DNA from: Megalonaias nervosa
Taxonomy: Eukaryota > Mollusca > Bivalvia > Unionida > Unionidae
Assembly: GCA_016617855.1 (NCBI GenBank)
Contig: JAECUM010004888.1
Coordinates: 1 to 64,000 of the forward strand
DNA length: 64,000 nucleotides
Direction of reading: 5' to 3'
Shown in pieces: positions 40,601-48,604 of this stretch. The translations under genes were made by a program, and so were the position numbers. Below the pieces are notes generated by a model, which searched no databases, was not told the origin of the DNA, and was given only the letters and a program-made list of their open reading frames with translations. The first letter of the stretch is position 1. Every line of letters begins with the position of its first letter.

Positions 40601-43600
40601 GGCTGTAGTATTCCTCATGACACATTTACATACTATGTGACTCCATAACCAATAGAACTTGAAAAAAATTTGGTCAACAAGAAGGTTAACCAAAAGTAAT
40701 AAATACAAGTCACAATCACCTATTTTTGCTGAATTTGTTTGGTCAAGTGTTTTACAGCTTGGCTCCACTGTAACACAAGTAGGCTATGTAGTGCTGAGGC
40801 ATCTGGAGTAAAGTGCCTTGTCCAAGGTCACAATGGCAGCCGACCCAGGCTGATGTAATGTTTGGGATATAAGCCACTGCCTTTCTGTCGCATACTAACC
40901 AATGCTCCTGTTATAGTTTCACTGAAAGGTATAGTACTCCTTGTGATGCAGTCAAATACCAAACTTTGTAACTCGATGCACAATAAGTGTCTGAGAAAAT
41001 CACATTAAGTACAAACCATAACCTAGGGTAACCAAGCTAAATACAAAGGTTTTTTAAAAAATCATGGGAATACAAAATATAGATCACAGTTACCTAGTTT
41101 TCACTGATGGCTATAGTATTTATCATAACACAATTACCAATCCAATGAAGTGACTCCACTCCACTCCACCAGAAAACTATTCTAACGACAAAATCTAAAT
41201 TCAGTGAAAAATTAAATATAGGCCACAGTGACCTAGTTGACACTGATGGCTGTGGTATTCCTCATGTTTCTATTACATACCAAAACAGCATTATCATGTG
41301 ACTCCGTAGTCAACAGTACGAGAAAAACTAATTTAAACACAAAAGTTAACCAAATCCACTGGACTGAAATATAGGTCCCAGTGACCTAGTTTTCACAAAT
41401 TGCTGTAGTATTTCTTATGACACAATTATATATAAAGTTTAATTCCCATCCAACATAATAGTTCCCAAGAAAATATGCTAAATGCAATGGTTAAATAGAT
41501 TTTTGGACCATCAAATATTTGTCAAAGACATTATTTTCACGCATCTAAATAAAAACTTAGGTGACTCTAGTGGTAAAAGGGTTGAGAAATGACCTAAACG
41601 CAAACCCTAACCTAGAGATCAAAAATACTAAACAAAGATGGTTAACTACTGTCAGATATTGTTCTCAGGCCTCTACTTTCAACTAATGACAGTATTACTC
41701 ATGATGCAATAACATGTTATGCGACTCCTTTGCTAATAGTGTCTAAATACAAGAGCTAAATACAAATGTTACGCATAATCACTGCACTGTGAAATACATA
41801 TCACAATGACCTAAATTTCACTTAATAGTATAGTATACTCCACACTTCATGAAAACATCTCAGACAGTCATGAAGTTATGGGCCAAACAAGTAAATATTA
41901 ACAGATAGATGGACTAAATCACAACATAATACAACAGGACTATTACAGGCATATAATAAAAGTAATAACTATAATAATGTGTTCTTTTAACAGTCTCTCT
42001 CAGAGTTAAGACCAACAATGGATGAGAAATGTAAATCAAAAAATAATTCAATCTGAGTTTATCCTCTCAATTTCATGGATTCTGCAAGGACTGTAGGCAT
42101 GAAATTCTGATGTATAAATAGTTAAATTCAACATTCAATACAGGCATGTGATACAATAAATGGTGTTAGTAAAGGCCTGCAGCAAGCAAGGGTTCATGCC
42201 GTGGGACTGCACAAATGACTGCCCCAGTTGATTTTACTTACTGGGGTGCAGTGTTGGTACCGGCTGAAGCATGTGACCTTCCTTCAATACGCTCAAAAGG
42301 GTAGTTTTACCTGCATTGTCAAGTCCCAAGAAAATCAGTTTACCTGATTTCTTGCGCAAACCTAGGAAAACATTGCACCATGTCACTAATTATCAATTTA
42401 GGATGTGCAAGCTAAAACATGAAATAATATGTCAACAAAAATGATTAAAATTAAGATGAGAAGCTACCAGTGATGATATGGCCAGATTGATAAACTTAAG
42501 ATTTGCATACATATAAATAAAGTAGTACTCCTTGTAACTAAACATTTCAGTTACAAAACTATGTTGGCAACATTGTAGGAAAAAGGAGCTTTACACAAAA
42601 TCAAACAGAGAAGCATGAAATATAGGCCATACTGACCAAGTGTTCCATGAAGGGTATAGTAGTAATCATATGGTATGTATATACACAGAACTACCAACCC
42701 TCCAGACTCACAATTAGTGAAAAGTGGGATAAAAATCAGTGAATTTTGAATGCAATTAGTGAAAAATTATCACGACACTAACACCATCCACTTTGACGAT
42801 CAGTACTGCATTATTTGAAAATCCCAAAATAAAACTAAAACATATTATTTACACTGATTACATGTATTACTTTATCTGCAGCCCAATTTACTGATATACC
42901 CAAACTTCACGCTATTTGTCATATGATGCTGTGGCAGTCTAGAACTTCCTCAATCAGTCTATGGTAAATTTGTTTTCAAAAACAGTTCAGGCTTCTAAGT
43001 TCTTGTCTGAATCTTGGTGACTAAAATTGTTGTAAATTTTCAGCACCTAAGGAGGCACTAAAGTTTGTCTTATTTTTCCTCACAATAGGAAATAAACTTT
43101 CTCTGTCACCGTTGCTGATCTCAAACTGAGAAAGACAGGTTATGTTCAACAAGAAAGATCACAAACAATGCTTCCGCATTGGTAGCATGCAGGACTTGAG
43201 TAGGTGGCTTGAAGTACTCCAACAATGAAATCTGCTGGGGGTGCTATAGCAGTGTGCTTTTTCACATCGTTCTGCCACATGCCCACTGGGGCTCATATTG
43301 TTGCTTACAATTTTATCTGTCATACATGTTCTATATAATAATATTACTACATGGTACATGTATGACAAGGTAAATTGTCAGCAACAATACCAGCCCTTGT
43401 GCACATTCCCAATTGTAAAATCTGTGGCACACTACTGTGCAAAAAGCATAATGTACATCGATGTTTGATGGCTGAATGCTAGGCCAAATTTTGGTGTACT
43501 CCAATCTATACTTCACTTTTTGTGGAATACAAATCTTTTTCCTTAGAGGTGAACACATTTTAACTGCAGTGTAGCTTAATTACAAAATGGTATTAATTCA

Positions 43601-44079
43601 GAAGATGAAAAATCGAATGGTGAATGATTAGTGGTTTTGGCGCATGCGCGGACAAATGTGTACTCGAGCAAATTATGATATATGCTAATCTTTCAATCTA
43701 AAAAATTCAAACACTCAAAAAAAGCTGTCTTCATGTAGTTTCCCAACCTCTATGTGCTTTTTGCTACCAATGTGCTTCCTAACATCGTCCCTGTCACCAT
43801 GCCCAATGCTAAAATTTGTGGCACACTGTGTGCAAAAAGCATGATGTATATCAGTATTTGATGGCTGAATGCACGGCCAATTTTTGGTATATTCCAAACT
43901 AAACTTCACTTTTTGTGCAATAGATTTTTTTCCTTGGTGGTGAAGACGTTTTCAAGATGCAATGTCGTACAGTAATTCAAACCAGTGTTGGCAGCCCATA
44001 CGAGGAGAAAATTTCCGGCTAGGCCCCGGTTCCTTTCAAAAGCATTTGTAAAACTACTATTATGTATGTATGTATGTGC

Positions 44080-44166
<87 letters not shown>

Positions 44167-47100
44167 ATAAAATACACTAAAATGTGTGCTACTGGGCCAG
44201 CTGTACAAATTGGCTATAGTTCTACTAATGTCGTGACTAGCAGTACCAGATTGTTTGGGCAACCACCGAAATCATGACTAGCACTTAACGGGAAAATTTA
44301 AAATAATTGAGAATTGGGGAATTTGTGATTTTTTTTGCATGCGGCATGAATCCGTGAATCGAGGTAGAAAGTCGTGAAATTCACGCCAAAATTGTGAGGG
44401 TTGGCAGCTATGTATTCAGTGAAACCCCACTATAATACACTTCATTATAGCATGATTTCCGATATAACATAATCTTGGTATGGTTCCTGAAATTTCATAT
44501 ATTATTTTTGCACATGAAAAAATAATTTATTTTGAAAAATGTGAAGAAAAAAAAATGAAAAAATACAATATATTTTGGTCAAAATATCATGCATGAATTA
44601 AAATATAATATGATTGTAATTTTATAATAACTTCACCAATTTCTTCAAGTTTTGTGCCAAAATATAAAAAGAGTCTTTTGATCACATCTTTCTTTATATG
44701 AATAAAGTTGTTAAACATTTCTATTTGTGAATGCTCATCCATATGTGTCAGCAGTCAATCACTGCACTGAATTCAGACACATAATGATCTGTGACAAAAA
44801 TACTATTGTACTTATATGTCTGTATTTTTTGAAGGAATTATTATGGACTCATTTTCACACATGCCATGAGATCGTCGGCGAGTAGATGGTATTTACACCC
44901 TGACTATTCATGCTATACATTATATATGTACCAATGCAATGTTCTTGAATAAAGTAATATATTATATATGCCATCTCTATGTTTTCACTACATGTGTATT
45001 TCTCATTTAATATGCCATGATTTAAAATGGTAACTGTGCCAATGAAGAATAGTTTTGCACCCACTTATTTAACCCCACCCCTTTTTTGGTGAGCTGAGAA
45101 GTGAGAAGCTGAATGAACTAATGTTAAATGCTGAAGTTACCTCAAATCATGAAAGGATAAACTATAGGCCACAGGATGATGGTTTGTGTCAAGTTTATAG
45201 TATGCGAGTCTCATCAATGCAGGCAATAGTCTGAGAAACTTTGTTGAACATGTACATTAATGGAGTTAATCACAAACATTAATCAATTCTTTTCACACTG
45301 GATGGACAGACATCATAAATTCGTTGGTTAGTGTTGCTTTACAGTCTGGACAAATATAAAGAAATGTCATATATTGCACTGTGTCTTGACAGGCTGTACA
45401 GTAAAACCTAAATTAACAAGGACTGTTATGGCAGACCATCTGTCACAGAGATGCCAATCCTACCAATATCAAACAGGAATGTGGGTATTAAAAGATCCCC
45501 AAGGGGACTTGATATCACTCATTTACCTAATACAACAACTGACCATTTAAGCAGGCTAAAGTAGTGTTGTAAAAACACACACTTGGTAAACTAAACTTTG
45601 TATCATGTTGATTTTACCTATTTTACAATATCCCAATAAAAGGAAATTATAAAAGATGATGGCATAATTATATGAACAAACTCTTGCTCTAATTTAGTCA
45701 TCAAATATCTGATATAAACCCATTTAGAGACATTTTGATTTCATAGAAACTGGATGAGAAATAGTCTTTAAATCTAAAGCGGTAACAAGTTCAGCCAATC
45801 ATGTGTGTGCGTGATTTGGATTTTTAACGTAGCTTTAACAATTTTCAGTCACATTGCTATGATATCTGCAGTTTGGCATTTATAGTGATGTCTAGCATTG
45901 GGGCATCATGCCACAGACATTTAGCATCCCATCCAGTCACATTATCTTGACACCAGGCTGACCAGTCCTAACACTAACCTCTATATGCTGAGTGATAAGT
46001 GAGGCAGCTGCAGCTATCATTTTTGTAAGTTTCTGGTATGACTTCTACAGGGTTTGAACTAGTGACCTCCCGCACCCGAGGCGGACACTCTAACCACTTA
46101 CACCACTGGTGCAGTCAAGTTCAGCCAATTAGAAAGTAGGTATCTTATTATATGCATACATCTGACAACAGAAATGTCAACTTAGGACAGATTGTTTCTT
46201 GTCTATGGGTAGATTCAGGTTGCCAATTGCCTGTCATCTTATCAAGGCTGGTACTATCTCAGTCAAATTAGGGATCTTCCTCTTGCAACCACTCTATACA
46301 GAAATGGCAGAATGTGTATTTATGTCTCTTTGAACTTGATTCAAACCAATATAATTCCTTTTTTCTGTCCATTATTAAATTTTGTGTGATAATTTGGTTG
46401 TTTTGAATTTAGCATGTTAGCACTGGGAGATCATGTACACGTAAGATATCAACAAATGTTAAATACAAATACCAAACTGACATGTTTAATGCCATTCAAA
46501 ATGTTTGATAATGTCATAATCCATTACTGTCTTAAATCCTTTCTAAATTATTACTGATCACACAAAGTAAAATCCAATGATTAATTTTAGATCATTGTCA
46601 GTTGAATTAGAAATCAAAGTGTCATGCTACATGTCATGTGATCACTTAAGTCTTTAATGGAAATATACTACACTGGAATCAAAATGTGAAGGAAAGAAAA
46701 ACCTGAAAAAATGTCTGTTCTTGATTTTTTACTACTAGTAATAATTTTAAATATGTGAGAGAACTTAATGAGTGATAGGATGGAGGGCTGACACACCCAC
46801 CTCTTGCCCCATAAGATCACCTTATTAACTTGCTAGATCTTGTTCATTATTGAATTCGTCCAAGATTGCGATGAGATAAAACCATATTCCATGACAGATT
46901 GAAATCAGATCAAAAATATGTACTCCAGACTAGGAACAAGCAATTGCTGACAACATATAATGTATGCAAGACCATACCACCTGCTGCCAGGTGTGTGAAA
47001 AATTGAAATTTGAACTTAAAAAAAAAGAACACTTAAACTTATATATAACAATTTTTCAATATTTAACCATACTGATTCAACATTAGCTAAGATGTTATTC

Positions 47101-48594
47101 CTACAGTCTTCTTTCCCATTATACATCCATAAAAAGAATGCAAATGCATGCTATTCATTCAATGTTGAGGCACTGTTTTGAATTAATGAAGGATAGTTTT
47201 CATTTCCTTTTCACTAACAGAAACAAGTGCATGTAGTCACAGCAGTTGTTCTACATCAGCAGTAAGTACAATGCGATGGATTTGTTTGCTAGTCATCTTC
47301 GCTTCCACTCAAAACTTGTTCTATTTAAGATTTTCGCTGCAGGAGGCAATTGGACTATTTCTGTTTTGCAGATAACACCACAATGCCTTCCAAATTAAGT
47401 GATGACATGAAATAAGATGCTTTTAAAGCAATCATGCAGTGCAAAACAAAGGGTATGGTCACAAACATGAGCCCTGCATCTGATCAAATGGAGTAGCCTC
47501 AAATGGCCTAAACAGTTGAATTAAAATCACTGACAACAGAGTGTCTGTTTAGAAGGTTTTTTTTATCTTGTCAAGAACGAGAATGACAGGAGTCATTTCA
47601 TCCCAAAGTCTACAGTAGTGTCATTTTCCTCACAAGTCAGTCTCCCAAAAAATGAAAACATTTTGCCAACTCATTTTTACCAGCTAACATACTTTTCTGC
47701 ATTCTTATAAAAGGTCTCTACTCATACTGCAGTGCCCTGGTAGAAATGACACACCTGAGTAACAGTTATTATTATGACATAATGATGACTTGACAATATT
47801 GTCCAAAATAAAACTCTTAGAATAGTTCAATTGCTTTCATGTTATATTTCTGCACTGTCATCAATTGAAACAAACTCGATTTATTTGCCAAAGAATCGCA
47901 GGTGCTTAAATACATGCTAAACTGAATATGGTTTCTTTGCAGTACATGGGAGTAGCATTTAGAGGGGTAATCCTTTCACAGGATAATTACAGTGATATGG
48001 ATTAACTATTAATTAGTCACTCTGGCTTAATGCCTGTTTACTCAAGTCTAGCCTTTAGCTGTTCTGTGGACTGGCCATGGTTTACCAAAATATACAATGG
48101 GTGAGCATCACGATGATAAGATAAAGAGAGAAAGGGTGCCTTCATTGAGAATTTCATGCACATTTACCAAGAAGCTTGGGTCCCTGAGAGCCATGTTGGT
48201 CCAAAAACTCTTGACTTGTGCATTGAATATAAACTGAGACAACAGGAAAATTTAACAAACTAATGTACTTTCTTTTATATTTCATTTGATTTAATTTCTC
48301 ACTTTTATGTTAAAAACATTTTTTAAAACAATTTGATGCTACTGGGCTCACTCAGATGCTATCAGAACTTCATGGGGAGATCAATGTAGATCCTAAAGGG
48401 GGGGGGGAAACACTATTGCAAGCATTATACCATGGCTGAATTTCCCAGTTTTGTTGACTGCTAGCGTCTTCTTAGTTTTTATTTATACCCTGTAGCACAG
48501 TACTGGTTTCATGAGTCAGCATACATCAAATTAGGAGTTTGATCCACTTACCTAAAAAACTTAGAAGGTTTGTAAACCAGTCGAACAGAAACAT
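20314..48594 (-). CDS. SAR1: SAR1 small GTPase (COPII), six-exon transcript with duplicated exon 2
   Basis: SAR1 is the Arf-family GTPase that, once loaded with GTP by Sec12, inserts its N-terminal helix into the ER membrane and recruits Sec23/24 to begin the COPII coat. Joined minus-strand exons 48594-48552, one of the exon 2 copies, 31200-31135, 30036-29933, 26588-26457 and 20430-20314 give 582 bases and 193 residues, the length of the insect protein. All splice sites are GT-AG and the phases agree. Visible motifs are a hydrophobic N-terminus (MFLFDWF), P-loop GLDNAGKTT, switch I PTLHPT, DLGGHEQ with the catalytic His, NKID, and C-terminal [20 protein letters not shown]. The introns total about 27 kb and are full of repeats. 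Exon 2 exists as two same-length copies. The 5' UTR exon and promoter are not identified. Confidence 0.97.
20583..20880. repeat. Minisatellite, about eight units of 36-44 bp
   Basis: Degenerate units of the form AACAGATCTGTCAGAAGATG then TGAAGACACAAAACAAG, starting near 20585, 20630, 20666, 20703, 20742, 20782 and 20821, with a fragment near 20859. It starts about 150 bases from the SAR1 exon 6 acceptor, inside intron 5. Confidence 0.92.
21382..22030 (+). repeat. Composite bivalve-type repeat, copy 1
   Basis: Begins ACAAGAGGCCCAAGTGGG...TTGCTCACATG, a leader of about 250 bases, followed by about two units of the 150-bp repeat whose consensus includes ATCAGATNAGAAATATG and AAGCTCAGCCAATC. The SINE at 22040 interrupts or follows its end. 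Two other copies with leaders lie at 38168 and 45464. Confidence 0.75.
22040..22260 (+). mobile_element. SINE-A copy, tRNA-derived
   Basis: Flanked by the 9-bp direct repeat GACAAACCA (22031-22039 and 22261-22269). It has an A-box-like GAGTGGTCTAAAG, a B-box-like GGGTTCGAGTC, a body with TATACTGGCCACCATG and a tail CCTACAACAACAAC. The head resembles a Leu/Ser-type tRNA. It lies in SAR1 intron 5, opposite to the gene. Confidence 0.9.
23540..24131 (+). repeat. 150-bp repeat units and 3' end of a composite repeat
   Basis: Three to four degenerate units containing CAGATCAGAAATATG and CTCATTATCAAAC are followed at 24060-24131 by a terminal part reading GTTGCTGGTAACTCACAAC, then CTCACTTATGTTCAGGTGAG. 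The closing CAGGTGAG is complementary to the CTCACCTG-like text in the leaders, so the family may have short inverted ends. Confidence 0.7.
24397..24460. repeat. (TA)25 then (CA)7 microsatellite
   Basis: TA repeats at 24397-24446 pass directly into CA repeats at 24447-24460. It lies in SAR1 intron 5. Confidence 0.97.
26088..26326 (+). mobile_element. SINE-A copy
   Basis: Head GGCCCTGAGTGGCCTAGTGG, body and CCTACAACAACAC tail as in the other copies. Imperfect flanking repeats ACAACTTTTGTG / ACAACTGTTGTG (26076-26087 and 26327-26338). The B-box region is partly deleted and a short extra segment lies near 26205. It ends about 130 bases from SAR1 exon 5. Confidence 0.88.
26457..26588 (-). CDS. 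SAR1: SAR1 exon 5, NKxD motif
   Basis: Acceptor ACTCTTTTCCAG and donor GTGTGT. The 132 bases encode [20 protein letters not shown] then [19 protein letters not shown] and QTTGK. NKID is the guanine-specificity motif. Phase 0-0. Confidence 0.97.
26766..27811 (-). mobile_element. hAT-like non-autonomous element with finger fragment
   Basis: 1046 bp bounded by CATAGCTGCCAA on the left and its exact complement TTGGCAGCTATG on the right, with ATACAC flanking on both sides (26760-26765 and 27812-27817). Subterminal CCTGAATAC occurs near both ends. On the minus strand, near 27400-27300, it encodes [14 protein letters not shown], which resembles the first half of a BED-type finger. The frame is short and no transposase core is present. 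It sits in SAR1 intron 4. hAT duplications are normally 8 bp; only 6 are exact here. Confidence 0.8.
27818..28564. other. Intron 4 sequence, nothing recognised
   Basis: AT-rich, with a T-rich run near 28100-28130. No gene or repeat family is seen. Confidence 0.5.
28565..28600. repeat. (TA)18 microsatellite
   Basis: Uninterrupted TA repeats in SAR1 intron 4. Confidence 0.96.
28620..29225 (+). mobile_element. Possible LINE 3' end
   Basis: Around 28880-28965 the plus strand reads [19 protein letters not shown] then [11 protein letters not shown] before a stop. This fits the (Y/F)xGxxxWN.LP...S...FKK ending of many non-LTR reverse transcriptases. AT-rich 3' sequence and AAATAAAG near 29205 follow. 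The upstream coding part is lost or too diverged to place the clade. Confidence 0.5.
29454..29880 (-). mobile_element. Penelope-like element fragment, GIY-YIG endonuclease end
   Basis: On the minus strand it reads [14 protein letters not shown], then [20 protein letters not shown], the start of a GIY-YIG nuclease domain as in Penelope-like retroelements. After a frameshift near 29655, [18 protein letters not shown] and [19 protein letters not shown] follow, the usual C-terminal end of that family. The upstream reverse transcriptase is absent, as expected from 5' truncation. It lies in SAR1 intron 4 and begins only about 50 bases after the exon 4 donor. Confidence 0.85.
29933..30036 (-). CDS. 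SAR1: SAR1 exon 4
   Basis: Acceptor TTTCTTTCTTGCAG and donor GTAAGC. The 104 bases encode the end of HEQA, then [20 protein letters not shown] and [14 protein letters not shown]. It joins exon 3 in phase 1 and leaves in phase 0. Confidence 0.97.
30037..31134 (-). other. SAR1 intron 3 (1.1 kb) with degenerate repeats
   Basis: Between 30360 and 31000 a loose unit of about 120 bases recurs, with text like ATTGGATNNNTGNNAGCACCATTTTA and AGGAGTAAGATGG. It ends in CAGACGACAGACGTCTGATGACAG (30960-30985), a tail motif of bivalve composite repeats. Confidence 0.6.
31135..31200 (-). CDS. SAR1: SAR1 exon 3, DxxG motif
   Basis: Acceptor ATATTTTACAG and donor GTAATA. The 66 bases encode [20 protein letters not shown] and Q. 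DLGG is the G3 motif and the next residue is the His used in GTP hydrolysis. Phase 1-1; its first two bases complete the switch I Thr begun by either exon 2 copy. Confidence 0.97.
31201..36286 (-). other. SAR1 intron between exon 2b and exon 3 (5.1 kb)
   Basis: A short CA run lies at 32069-32086. No further exon copy, RNA gene or clear repeat family was recognised by reading. Confidence 0.6.
36287..36406 (-). CDS. SAR1: SAR1 exon 2b, canonical P-loop exon
   Basis: Acceptor TTGTCTGTTGTAG and donor GTAAGA. The 120 bases encode [20 protein letters not shown] then [19 protein letters not shown], matching the SAR1 consensus closely. It is the downstream copy in transcript order and has phase 1-1. 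Confidence 0.97.
36730..38160 (+). repeat. Degenerate 160-bp tandem repeat array
   Basis: The recurring text is ATCACAGTGACCTAGTTTTC, ACTGATGGCTATAGTACTC, GTGTCTGAGAAAAT and AGGTTAACCAAAATCAC in a fixed order every 160 bases or so. The units are heavily mutated. A SINE at 37004 interrupts it. Confidence 0.85.
37004..37243 (-). mobile_element. SINE-A copy
   Basis: Flanked by TTATGAT (36997-37003 and 37244-37250), inserted in the 160-bp repeat. Read on the minus strand it has the tRNA-like head, B box and body; the tail is a mutated CCCCAGAAAACC. Confidence 0.9.
38168..39960 (+). repeat. Composite repeat, copy 2, with about eight 150-bp units
   Basis: The leader starts ACAAAAGGCCCAGGTGGCCC at about 38170. 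From 38840 to 39900 there are some eight units of 130-150 bases with TCAGAAATATGGCTTCCAG, AGCCAATCAGATGCAAGATC and CTCATTAGTATGCATGGATC. The SINE at 38594 interrupts it. Confidence 0.85.
38594..38850 (-). mobile_element. SINE-A copy, full length
   Basis: Perfect 10-bp flanking repeat CCAAAGTGGT (38584-38593 and 38851-38860). On the minus strand it runs from a GGGCCATGAGTGGC head through the B box (GGGTTTGAGTCTC) to a tail of GTT/AAC triplets. Confidence 0.95.
40010..41960 (+). repeat. Second block of the 160-bp tandem repeat
   Basis: Same family as 36730-38160. It ends near 41870-41960 with GTCATGAAGTTATGGGCCAA and AACAGATAGATGGAC, which look like a family-specific terminus. A non-family insert at about 40733-40920 contains AAGTGCCTTGTCCAAGGTCA, text common in another dispersed repeat. 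The truncated SINE at 40318 also interrupts it. Confidence 0.8.
40318..40478 (-). mobile_element. SINE-A copy, 5'-truncated
   Basis: Perfect 12-bp flanking repeat GACTCTACTAGT (40306-40317 and 40479-40490). It keeps the body and AAC-rich tail but lacks the tRNA-like head, as expected from incomplete target-primed reverse transcription. Confidence 0.95.
42242..42361 (-). CDS. SAR1: SAR1 exon 2a, diverged alternative P-loop exon
   Basis: Acceptor AATGTTTTCCTAG and donor GTAAGT on the minus strand. It is 120 bases, phase 1-1, exactly interchangeable with exon 2b. It encodes [20 protein letters not shown] then [19 protein letters not shown]. The P-loop and the PTLHPT switch are intact. Nine of 39 residues differ from exon 2b: Y to R near the start, V to I, then HM to SV, DDR to EGH, A to L and H to P. 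Twenty of the thirty unchanged residues use a different codon, so the exon is old and was kept by selection on protein. It is either a mutually exclusive exon of SAR1 or, less likely, a very recently silenced one. Confidence 0.9.
43140..43975. repeat. Direct duplication of a finger-coding segment
   Basis: About 43380-43565 and 43795-43965 match closely (for example GGCACACT..TGTGCAAAAAGCAT and TTTGATGGCTGAATGC). The two lie about 400 bases apart in the same orientation. Confidence 0.8.
43640..43649. promoter_or_regulatory. NRF-1-type palindrome GCGCATGCGC
   Basis: Perfect GCGCATGCGC in otherwise CpG-poor sequence, between the two finger copies of the hAT-like element. It matches the animal NRF-1 consensus, so it may be part of the element's own promoter. 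Binding is inferred only. Confidence 0.45.
44089..44160. repeat. (TA)36 microsatellite
   Basis: Uninterrupted TA, preceded by TATG and TG repeats from about 44061. It lies inside the hAT-like element. Confidence 0.97.
45464..46150 (+). repeat. Composite repeat, copy 3
   Basis: The leader CCCCAAGGGGACTTGATATCA...CTCATTTACC parallels those at 21382 and 38168, including the later CATGTTGATTTTACC and GATGGCATAATTA text. The 150-bp unit begins near 45760 and is split by the SINE at 45800. Confidence 0.75.
45800..46115 (-). mobile_element. SINE-B copy, tRNA-derived
   Basis: Perfect 14-bp flanking repeat CAAGTTCAGCCAAT (45786-45799 and 46116-46129). On the minus strand the head has GTGGTTAGAGTG-like A box and a mutated B box, and the body contains GTTAGTGTTAGGACTGGTC, a different family from SINE-A. 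The 3' end is GTTAAAAATCCAAATCACGC. Confidence 0.93.
46795..46990 (+). repeat. Composite repeat 3' end
   Basis: One 150-bp unit (TAAGATCACCTTATTAAC...CAGATCAAAAATATG) followed by CAATTGCTGACAAC and CCAGGTGTGTGA, parallel to the terminal part at 24060-24131. Confidence 0.65.
48552..48594 (-). CDS. SAR1: SAR1 exon 1 (coding part), N-terminal helix
   Basis: ATG at 48594-48592 with A at -3, ten bases after an acceptor (TTTTTTTTGCAG ending at 48605). It encodes [14 protein letters not shown] and the first base of Gly. This is the amphipathic, membrane-inserting helix with the bulky hydrophobic start used for ER targeting. Donor GTAAGT. The acceptor shows that a non-coding 5' exon lies further upstream. 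Confidence 0.95.
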
Positions 48595-48604
48595 TTTTTG
48601 GAAT

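Larger units (their letters stand above)
36407..42241 (-). other. Intron between the two exon 2 copies (5.8 kb)
   Basis: Almost wholly tandem-repeat derived: a 160-bp family at about 36730-38160 and 40010-41960, a composite repeat at 38168-39960, and three SINE-A insertions, listed separately. Confidence 0.85.
42686..44412 (-). mobile_element. hAT-like element with two finger copies
   Basis: Left end CAGAACTACCAACCCTC and right end GAGGGTTGGCAGCTATG form an imperfect inverted pair of 17 bp, the same end type as at 26766. The minus strand encodes [20 protein letters not shown] then [14 protein letters not shown] and KHIGSKKH (43900-43730), a BED-like C2H2 finger. A second, more decayed copy lies at 43520-43380. 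No target-site duplication is clear. The right part holds a long TA microsatellite. It lies in SAR1 intron 1. Confidence 0.75.
42362..48551 (-). other. SAR1 intron 1 (6.2 kb)
   Basis: Contains a hAT-like element with a microsatellite, a composite repeat interrupted by a SINE, and another repeat end near 46800-46990. 46990-48540 holds nothing recognised. Confidence 0.85.

Noticed and set aside
37700..41900. Possible additional SAR1 exon copies in the intron
   Set aside because: No further stretch with the GLDNAGKT pattern and splice sites was found; the sequence is tandem repeat.
43985..44170. 61-codon plus-strand open frame
   Set aside because: Mostly a translated TA repeat inside a transposon.
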